Source: Streptomyces diastatochromogenes (GTDB lineage: Bacteria > Actinomycetota > Actinomycetes > Streptomycetales > Streptomycetaceae). Taken from it: a DNA stretch of 64,000 bases. Positions within the stretch are counted from its first letter, which is position 1. Each line of letters opens with the position of its first letter. The DNA is taken from contig JAPTYK010000001.1 of the NCBI GenBank assembly GCA_026913215.1, forward strand, positions 2,108,001-2,172,000, written 5' to 3'. A model generated the notes under the pieces. The model had not been told where the DNA came from. It did no database searches and saw nothing but the letters and a program-made list of their open reading frames with translations. Made by a program: the position numbers and the translations under genes. Shown piece after piece: positions 15,578 through 22,148 of the stretch.

Positions 15578-15598
15578 CTTGCGAGAACTTTCTGCAAG
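15578..15598. promoter_or_regulatory. MalR-type operator upstream of malE
   Basis: The site is an interrupted dyad with arms CTTGC and GCAAG around an AACTTT centre. Its inner 19 bases fit TTGC-n-GAA-nnn-TTC-n-GCAA except for two swapped bases in the left half (AGA for GAA). It lies 120 bases upstream of the malE ATG. It is the same pattern as the dyad in the amylase promoter. Confidence 0.7.
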
Positions 15599-15690
15599 GA
15601 ACGGCGATCGTTACATTCACGTGTCCCTAAGGTTGCGGAAGGATCGCTTGACAGGGGTGATCGCCCGTCTTTTCCGGGCCGAACGCCCCC

Positions 15691-15722
15691 GCAAGGCGCC
15701 CGCAAGGACTGCAAGGGCTTGC
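15691..15722. promoter_or_regulatory. Triple GCAAGG direct repeat upstream of malR
   Basis: GCAAGG occurs at 15691-15696, 15702-15707 and 15711-15716, with spacings of 11 and 9 bases, followed by an inverted CTTGC at 15718-15722. These are half-sites of the same sequence as the malE dyad. Directly repeated CTTGCAG-like motifs are reported in mal and amylase promoters of Streptomyces (from memory), so this is probably an autoregulatory MalR site. Confidence 0.55.
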
Positions 15723-15781
15723 GAAAGCACCGCGTCGTCACCGTCTGTGGGGCAGCGGTGGGCAATACGTCCCCCGACCGG

Positions 15782-15787
15782 TACAGT
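15782..15787 (+). promoter_or_regulatory. -10 hexamer of a probably leaderless malR promoter
   Basis: TACAGT ends eight bases before the malR ATG at 15796, and there is no Shine-Dalgarno sequence. The transcript should start at or within two bases of the start codon. Confidence 0.45.
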
Positions 15788-15795
15788 CCACCTTC

Positions 15796-16829
15796 ATGAC
15801 CGCGCGGCTCTCAGACATCGCAGCCCAGGCGGGGGTCAGTGAGGCCACAGTCAGCCGCGTGCTCAACGGCAAGCCGGGCGTGGCCACCGCCACCCGCGAG
15901 TCCGTCCTTGCCGCGCTCGACGTGCTCGGCTACGAGCGGCCCGTACGACTGCGCCAGCGCAGCGCGGGCCTCGTCGGCCTCATCACCCCGAGCTGGACAA
16001 CCCGATCTTCCCCGCCCTCGCCCAGGTCATCGGGCAGGCCCTGACCCGGCAGGGGTACACGCCGGTCCTCGCCACCCAGACCCCCGGCGGGTCCACCGAG
16101 GACGAGCTCACCGACATGCTGGTGGAGCGCGGCGTCGCCGGCATCATCTTCGTCTCCGGACTGCACGCCGACACCACCGCCGACATGACGCGCTACGACC
16201 AGCTGCGCGGCAAGGGCGTCCCGTACGTCCTCCTCAACGGCTTCTCCCCCAAGGTCCAGGCGCCCTTCGTCTCACCCGACGACCGGGCGGCGATGCGGCT
16301 GGCCGTGACGCACCTGGCCGCGCTCGGGCACACCCGGATCGGCCTCGCCGTCGGCCCGAAGCGCTTCGTGCCGGTGCTGCGCAAGATAGAGGGCTTCCAG
16401 GAGGGCATGCGGGAGCGGCTCGGCCTGTCCCCCGAGGAGTCCGAGGCACTGATCCAGCACTCCCTCTACACCCTGGAGGGCGGTCAGGCCGCGGCGGGGG
16501 CGCTGATCTCCCGCGGCTGCACGGCGGTCGTCTGCGCGAGCGACATGATGGCGCTCGGCGCGATCCGGGCGGCCCGGCAGCAGGGTCTGGACGTCCCCCG
16601 GGACGTCTCGGTCGTCGGTTTCGACGACTCTCCGCTCATAGCGTTCACCGATCCGCCGCTGACCACGATCCGGCAGCCGGTGCAGGCGATGGGGCAGGCC
16701 GCGGTCCGCGCGCTCCTGGAGGAGGTGGGGGGCACCCCGGCCCCGCACTCCGAGTTCGTCTTCATGCCTGAGCTGGTCGTTCGCGGGTCGACGGCCTCGG
16801 CTCCGGCGGCCGTGCGGCCTCCTTCCTGA
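15796..16829 (+). CDS. malR: LacI-family repressor MalR (frame-broken)
   Basis: About 344 residues. The helix-turn-helix RLSDIAAQAGVSEATVSRVL and hinge LDVLGYERPVRLRQRSAG are followed, after one frame break near 15992 (ELDNPIFPAL restored), by the sugar-sensing domain: GVAGIIFVSGLHADTTADM, ALGHTRIGLAVGPKRFVP, SVVGFDDSPLIAFTDPPLT. It should repress malEFG-aglA and amylase genes in the absence of maltodextrin, as shown for MalR/Reg1 in S. coelicolor and S. lividans. It is divergent from malE. A closely similar second copy is found at 9421-10549. The symbol rests on position and family. Confidence 0.92.
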
Positions 16830-16904
16830 GGGGGAGGGGGTGCACCCGGAACCCGACGGAGGGATGATCGGTCGGGGGGACGGGATCTGGCAGACTCTCT
16901 CGCT

Positions 16905-17857
16905 ATGGGTGAAACGACCGTGAAGAGCTTGGACAGCCGGACGACCCCGTCGTCACCCATCGTGGCGGGCGAGGGCAGGTTCGCGCGCCTCCGCGCGCAC
17001 ACGCCCCGGCGTCCCACGATCTGGTTCGAGATCGCGCTCATCGCGGTGAGCTACTGGGTGTACTCGCTCACGCGCAACGCGGTGCCGGAGCAGAAGGCCG
17101 AGGCGCTCAAGAACGCCGACTGGATCTGGAAGACCGAGCAGTCCTCGGCCTCGCCTTCGAGCACGCCGTCAACCACGCCGTGAACTCGGTGACCTGGCTG
17201 ATCGTCTCGATGAACTACTACTACGCCACGCTGCACTTCGTCGTGACCATCGGTGTGCTGGTGTGGCTGTACCGATGGCACCCGGGCCGTTACGCGGCGT
17301 TCCGCACGGTCCTGTTCGCCACCACCGCCGTCGCCCTGGTCGGCTACTACCTGTACCCGCTCGCGCCGCCCCGGCTCATGAACGGCCAGGACTTCGTCGA
17401 CACCGTGCTGGTCCACCACACCTGGGGCTCGATGGCCTCGGGCAACCTCAAGCACGTGTCGAACCAGTACGCGGCGATGCCGTCGATGCACATCGGCTGG
17501 TCGCTGTGGTGCGGCGTCACCATCTTCCTGCTCGCCCGGGCGCCCTGGGCGAAGATCCTCGGCCTGCTCTACCCGGCGGCCACCCTCGTCGTCATCGTCT
17601 CCACCGCCAACCACTTCTGGATGGACGCGGTGGGCGGCATGGTCTGCCTGGCCTTCGGCTTCTCCGTCTCCTACTTCTGGTACGGCTCCCGCCCGCACCG
17701 GCTGCCGCGGCTGGTGGAGCCGGCGGCCTCGACGCCGCGGCGGAGCGGTCCGTCCCCGGCGGACGCGGGGACGGACCGTGCGAAGTCCGGCGAGAAGGCC
17801 GGCGAGCAGCCGGGCGAGAAGGAAGCGGCCGAGGAGCCCGTCAGCTCCCGTAAGTGA
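16905..17857 (+). CDS. PAP2-superfamily integral membrane protein (frame-broken)
   Basis: About 317 residues with six hydrophobic segments, such as TIWFEIALIAVSYWVYSL and FRTVLFATTAVALVGYYLY. PAP2-type catalytic motifs are present: AAMPSMHIGWSLW (first His) and STANHFWMDAVGG (second His and Asp). The layout matches the Aur1/inositol-phosphotransferase-like branch (PAP2_3), which acts on lipid phosphate or phosphoinositol at the membrane; the substrate cannot be told. A frame break near 17140 interrupts the N-terminal third. The C-terminal 50 residues are a hydrophilic Glu/Lys/Ser-rich tail. CAGACT eight bases upstream of the ATG and the lack of a ribosome site suggest a leaderless start. Confidence 0.82.
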
Positions 17858-17939
17858 TCCGGCCGCCGGTCAGCCCCTGTACGTGATCCGGCCACCGATC
17901 AGCCCCTGTACGTGATCCGCCCTCCCGCCACCGTCAGCC
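17841..17939. repeat. 29-bp tandem repeat at the amidohydrolase and PAP2 gene ends
   Basis: Two 29-base units (17854-17882 and 17883-17911) differ at two positions. They are flanked by a degenerate copy inside the PAP2 gene end (from 17841) and by the true last codons of the amidohydrolase gene (from 17912). Each unit repeats the sequence that encodes the amidohydrolase C-terminus and stop on the minus strand. Confidence 0.85.
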
Positions 17940-19463
17940 GGACCGGGGCCTGGGCCGTCTCGTCCGCCGGGGCCTCCACGGGGTCCACGGTGAAGGCGCT
18001 GAGGTCGGCCCGGAAGCCCGGGGCGATCCGGCCCGCGAGCGTCTCCTCCCCGCGGCGAGCGCCGCGTGCGTGGTCATGCCCTCCAGGGCCATCGGGCCGG
18101 TGAGCCCGTGGCGGGCCGAGGCGGCGCCGCGCGGGGCCCGCGCGGTGGCGAGGACCTGGCGGGCGTCGTAGTGGGCGATGGGCCAGTCGGAGCCGAGGGC
18201 GAGGTGCGCCCCGGCGTCCCGGAGGTCGCGGCAGCGCCAGGCGCGGGAGGCCCGCTCCTCGCCGAGCCGCCTGGACCACTCGTCGGTGTGGTCGGCGCGG
18301 GTGTACGCGGTGTGCGGGGCTGCATCGAGGCGACGACGCCGAGGGCGGCGAAGCGGGCGAGCTGGTCGTCGGGGACGGTCTCGATGTGCTCGATCCGGTG
18401 GCGGGGACCGCCCGTGCCGAGGGCTTCGACGGTGTCGAGGACGTGGCGTACGGCGGCGTCGCCGATGGCGTGGTGGCGGTGCCGACCCCGGCGCGGTGGA
18501 GGTGGCGCACGGCGGCGGAGTAGGCGGCCGGGTCGGGCCAGAAGGCGTCGGTGCCCTGGCCGTGGCAGTCGGCGTGCTCCAGCCAGGCGGTGCCGCCCTC
18601 GACGGTGCCGTCCATGAAGAACTTCACGCCGCCGACCGCCCACAGGCGCCCGGCCCGCTCCTGGAGCCGTACGAGTCCGTCGAGCTCCTCGGCGGTGGCG
18701 CCGGGCATGCACCAGGGGCGAGGCGGAGGCGGACCGGCAGGTCGCCGTCCTCCTCGATGCCGGCGAGCAGACCGGGGACGTCGGGGCCGCCGAGGTCCAT
18801 GACGTGGGCGGCGGTGAGGCCGGTGGCGGCCATGGCGGCGAGCAGCTCGACGAGCCGGTCGCGGCGCTCGGCGTACGGCTGGACGGGCAGGACCGGGGCC
18901 ATCAGGTCCATGGCGGCGTGCTCGACGAGGTGTCCGGTGGGGCGGCCGGCGGCGTCGCAGACGATCTCGGAGTGCTGGGCGAAGGCGCGGGGGCCTTCGA
19001 TGCCGGCGGCCCTGAGGGCGGTGGCGCTGACGAGGACGGAGTGTCCGTCGTAGAGGCGCAGGTGGGCGGGGGCGCCGTCGAGGACGTCCTCGATCAGGTC
19101 GTGGTGGACGGGGCGGCCGCCGAAGACGTTGTGGTCGAGGCCGTGGCCGAGGATCCAGCCGTCGCGGCGTTCGGCGGCGCGGAGGGCTGCGCGGAGTCCT
19201 TCGAGGTCGGTGACGGCCGAGAGGTCGGTGCCGGTGAACATCTCCAGGCCCCAGACGGGGTGGCTGTGGGCGTCGGTGAGGCCGGGGACGAGGGTGGCGC
19301 CGGCGAGGTCGACGGTCTCGGTGCCGGGTCCGGCCCAGGCGCGGGCCTCGGCGTCGGTGCCGAGGGCGGTGATCAGTCCGCCATGGACGGCGACGGCGGT
19401 GTGGCCGGTGAGCTCGGGGTCGCGGACGCGGGCGTTGACGAGGACGAGGTCGGGTGCGGACAT
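17899..19463 (-). CDS. YtcJ-like amidohydrolase (frame-broken)
   Basis: About 520 residues of the metal-dependent amidohydrolase superfamily. The N-terminal beta domain (PDLVLVNARVRDPELTGHTA) leads into TLVPGLTDAHSHP, where the HxH metal ligands sit. Later motifs are ILGHGLDHNVF, GGVKFFMDGTVEGGTAWL, HAIGDAAVRHVLDTVEALG, RIEHIETVPDD and LGSDWPIAHYD (metal Asp). It should hydrolyse a cyclic or linear amide; substrates of the YtcJ branch are poorly known. The ATG at 19463 has AAGGA upstream and lies within the end of the permease gene, an overlap of 91 bases. Frame breaks lie near 18720, 18482, 18320 and 18058. Confidence 0.88.
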
Positions 19464-20920
19464 GCGGGGTCTGTTCCTTCGACGGAGGGGGCGGTCGGTT
19501 CGGCGGCGAAGCGGGCGTAGGTCTCGGGGCGGGTGCGGCGGAGCCGGTGCGCGAGGAGGAGCCCGAGGAGGAAGACGGCGGGGGCGAGGGAGACGAGCAC
19601 CGTGTTGACGGTGGTCGAGGCCCCGGTGAAGAGGTCGACGTGCGCGGTGACCAGGCCGATCGCCCCGGCGAGCAGGACGAACGCGGCGGCGGGGGCGACG
19701 ACCGTGCGCAGCGCGCCCTCGCGGTGGTCGATCTTCCGGAAGAAGCAGGGCACGGCGAGCGCGGCGAGCAGCTGGAGCAGCATCAGGCCGATCATCCCGG
19801 GTGTGTTCACCCAGAGCAGCAGTTGCTGGTACGGGTCGGCCCCGGCGAGCGCGAAGGCGAGGACCACGAGGGCGCCGAGGACGGTCTGGGCGGCTCCGGC
19901 CACGTACGGGGAGCGGTGGCGGGGGTGGATCCGGCCGAGGGCCTTCGGCAGGACGCCCTCCTCGGAGAGGGAGAGGGCGTAGCGGTTGATGGCGTTGTGG
20001 AAGGCGAGGAGGGAGGCGAGGACGCTGGTGATGATGAGCAGGTGCATCAGGTCGGCGGCCCAGGCTCCGACGTAGGTGGTGATGGCGGCGAAGAAGAGGC
20101 CGCCGGGGTCCTGGGCGGCGGCCTGGACGACCTTGTCCTCGCCGAAGGCCTGGATGACGGTCCAGACGACGAAGGCGTAGAAGAGGCCGAGGAAGGCGAC
20201 CGCGATGTAGGTGGCGCGGGGGATGGTGCGCTCGGGGTCCTTCGCCTCGCGCCGGTAGATGACGGTGGACTCGAAGCCGGTGAAGGCGGCGAAGGCGAAG
20301 GCGAGGACGGCGGCGGTGCCGCCGGTGAGGACGTGGGCGGGGGCGAGGCCGCCGAGGGAGAGGCCGTGGGCTCCGCCGTCGAGGAGGACGCCGCCGGCGA
20401 GGAGGACGAGGATGCCGGTCTCGGCGACGAGGAGGACGCCGAGGACCTTGGCGCCGAAGTCGATGGAGCGGTAGCCGCCGTACCAGATGAGGAGGAGCCC
20501 GGCGAGGGAGACGGGCAGCCAGGGGACGGGGTGGCCGAGGGCGGCGGCGGTGTCGGAGGTGGCGGAGCCGAGGAGTCCGTAGACGCCGATCTCCATGCCG
20601 TTGTAGCCGAGCATGGCGACGAGGGCGGCGGCGATGCCGACGGGTTTGCCGAGGCCCCGGGTGATGTACGCGTAGAAGGCGCCGGCGCTGCGGACGTGGC
20701 GGCTCATGGTGGTGAAGCCGACGGCGAAGACGGCGAGGGTGAGGCCGGCGAGGAGGTAGCCGACGGGGGCGCCGATGCCGCCGAGCAGGATGGCGACGGG
20801 GGCGACGCCGGCCATGACGGTGAGCGGGGCAGCGGCGGAGACGACGAAGAAGGAGATGTCGGCGGTGGTGAGGGTGCCGGTTCTCAGGCCCGGGGGCTCG
20901 TCGGGGGTGGGTGAGGGCAT
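19373..20920 (-). CDS. APC-family amino acid permease
   Basis: An intact 515-residue transporter with about 12 membrane segments. The APC signature region near the N-terminus reads TADISFFVVSAAAPLTVMAG and GAFYAYITRGLGKPVG; FAFAAFTGFESTVIYRREAK and ASLLAFHNAINRYALSLSEE are typical of YhdG/PotE-like amino acid transporters. It should import an amino acid or amine for the amidohydrolase encoded next, whose start lies 91 bases inside this gene. The ATG at 20920 has only a weak ribosome site. Expression is probably controlled by the divergent TetR protein through the palindrome at 20947-20967. Confidence 0.88.
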   Translation of the reverse strand: MPSPTPDEPPGLRTGTLTTADISFFVVSAAAPLTVMAGVAPVAILLGGIGAPVGYLLAGLTLAVFAVGFTTMSRHVRSAGAFYAYITRGLGKPVGIAAALVAMLGYNGMEIGVYGLLGSATSDTAAALGHPVPWLPVSLAGLLLIWYGGYRSIDFGAKVLGVLLVAETGILVLLAGGVLLDGGAHGLSLGGLAPAHVLTGGTAAVLAFAFAAFTGFESTVIYRREAKDPERTIPRATYIAVAFLGLFYAFVVWTVIQAFGEDKVVQAAAQDPGGLFFAAITTYVGAWAADLMHLLIITSVLASLLAFHNAINRYALSLSEEGVLPKALGRIHPRHRSPYVAGAAQTVLGALVVLAFALAGADPYQQLLLWVNTPGMIGLMLLQLLAALAVPCFFRKIDHREGALRTVVAPAAAFVLLAGAIGLVTAHVDLFTGASTTVNTVLVSLAPAVFLLGLLLAHRLRRTRPETYARFAAEPTAPSVEGTDPACPHPTSSSSTPASATPSSPATPPSPSMAD

Positions 20921-20946
20921 GGCGGGGGAAGCCTTTCCGCGACAGG

Positions 20947-20967
20947 AAACCTAAAGGCTTTCGGTTT
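20947..20967. promoter_or_regulatory. 21-bp palindromic operator between permease and tetR genes
   Basis: The two half-sites AAACCnAAAG and CTTTnGGTTT form a perfect inverted repeat around one central base. It lies 27 bases upstream of the permease ATG and 59 bases upstream of the divergent TetR start. The A/T-rich arms stand out from the surrounding GC-rich DNA. Confidence 0.8.
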
Positions 20968-21025
20968 GCGCAATGTAGCCTCGCGTTCATCGATACGGGA
21001 AGACCTGAACAGGGAGTGACGACTC

Positions 21026-21636
21026 ATGGGCCGGCCGCGCAGACCCCTCCTCGACCGGGAGCGGATCACCACCACGGCGCTGGAGATCGTCGACGAGCAG
21101 GGCGAGTTCAGCGTCCCGCAGATCGCGAGACGCCTCGGGTGCAGACGGCCTCCGTCTACCACCACGTGGACGGGCGGGACGGCATCGTCGAGCTGCTGCG
21201 CGAGCGGGTGGCCGCCGCGATCGACGGCGCGACCCTCGACCGGGAGCCCTGGGACGCCGCCATGGCCGCCTGGGCGCGCTCCTACCGGGCCGCCTTCGCC
21301 GCCCATCCGCGCGCGATCCCGCTGCTCACCACCACCGGTGCGCGCGCCGAAGGTCCTCGGCCAGTACGAGCAGGCCGTCGGCCGCCTGCTCGACGCGGGT
21401 TTCGCCCTGGCGGACGTCATGCAGGTGATCATCGCCCTGGAGAACATCGTCCTCGGCTCGGCGCTCGACATGGCCGCCCCCGAGGCGATGTGGGAACTGG
21501 CCGACGAGACGGCCACCCCGCGACTGGCCCGCGCCCTCGGCGCGGCCCCGGAGGGCCGCACCGAGCAGGCCTTCGAGCTGGCCCTGGCGGGCTATCTGGC
21601 CCATGTCCGGGGCTGCTCGACTCGGATCAGCTGTAG
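21026..21636 (+). CDS. TetR-family regulator of the permease-amidohydrolase unit (frame-broken)
   Basis: About 203 residues. The N-terminus RERITTTALEIVDEQGEFSV, then PQIARRLG and, after a frame break near 21138, TASVYHHVDGRDGIVELL, is a TetR helix-turn-helix; the rest (VLGQYEQAVGRLLDAGFALA) looks like the TetR_C domain of the class with TetR itself. Other breaks lie near 21342 and 21610; the latter restores the ending LLDSDQL and the TAG at 21634-21636. It is divergent from the permease, and the palindrome between them is its likely binding site. The inducer is probably a substrate of the permease/amidohydrolase pair (inference). The 3' end overlaps the convergent VOC gene by 10 bases. Confidence 0.83.
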
Positions 21637-22035
21637 GACTGGAGCTCGATCAGGTACCCTCGGGGTCCCGGAGATGGGCGGTCCGCAGGCCGGGCCCCCA
21701 CTCCGGGCGGTCGGCCGCGCCGAGCACGGCGGTCCCCCGGCCTCCAGGCAGCGGGCGAGGGCCTTGTCCACGTCGGCCACCCGCAGGACGAGCATCGCGG
21801 CGTCCTGCGCGGGCCCCGGCCGGGCCGGCAGCTCCTCGGTGCCGAGCACCGAGGCCATCGCGGCCCGGTCGAAGAGCACCAGGACGGCCCGCCCCTCCGC
21901 CTCCCAGTTGGCGTACGGCCCGTCCGGGCCGCCCTTGTCGAGGACCGCGCCGGTCAGCGGCGGCAGGACCTCCGCGTAGAAGCGGAAGCAGTCGGCGAAG
22001 CGGGTGACGAGCAGACGGGGGTACGGGACGTCCAC
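21627..22035 (-). CDS. VOC (glyoxalase/bleomycin-resistance) superfamily protein (frame-broken)
   Basis: About 135 residues with the paired beta-alpha-beta-beta-beta units of the VOC fold: RLLVTRFADCFRFYAEVLPP in the first half and AAMLVLRVADVDKALARCLE in the second, ending after repair with AHLRDPEGYLIELQSYS. The last motif carries the usual metal-ligand Glu. The GTG at 22035 is preferred for its AGAGGAG site. Frame breaks lie near 21740 and 21657. The specific substrate cannot be told; VOC proteins include dioxygenases, isomerases and drug-binding proteins. Confidence 0.78.
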
Positions 22036-22148
22036 GGCGGGCTCCTCTGACGGTCGCGGGAACGGGGTGCGGACGAGCCGCCCGCGCCCCGGCTCCCGGA
22101 GGAACGGACTCCGTTCCAGGGCCCGTTGCTCCGGGTGCACCAGGGACC

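Larger units (their letters stand above)
15459..15795. promoter_or_regulatory. malE-malR divergent regulatory region
   Basis: No gene is supported in these 337 bases. They hold the malE promoter region, a 21-base dyad at 15578-15598, three direct copies of GCAAGG with one inverted CTTGC at 15691-15722, and a -10-like TACAGT at 15782-15787 directly before the malR ATG. Confidence 0.75.

Noticed and set aside
15460..15620. An N-terminal extension of MalE starting at 15620
   Set aside because: It would cover the operator dyad and place the lipoprotein signal peptide internally; the ATG at 15458 has a ribosome site and a normal lipobox distance.
17854..17911. The 29-bp repeat array as a CRISPR
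   Set aside because: Units are directly adjacent with no spacers, and no cas gene is near.
19454..20914. A 486-codon plus-strand frame opposite the APC permease
   Set aside because: The translation is almost only Gly, Glu, Asp, Ala and Val, which mirrors hydrophobic codons on the other strand.
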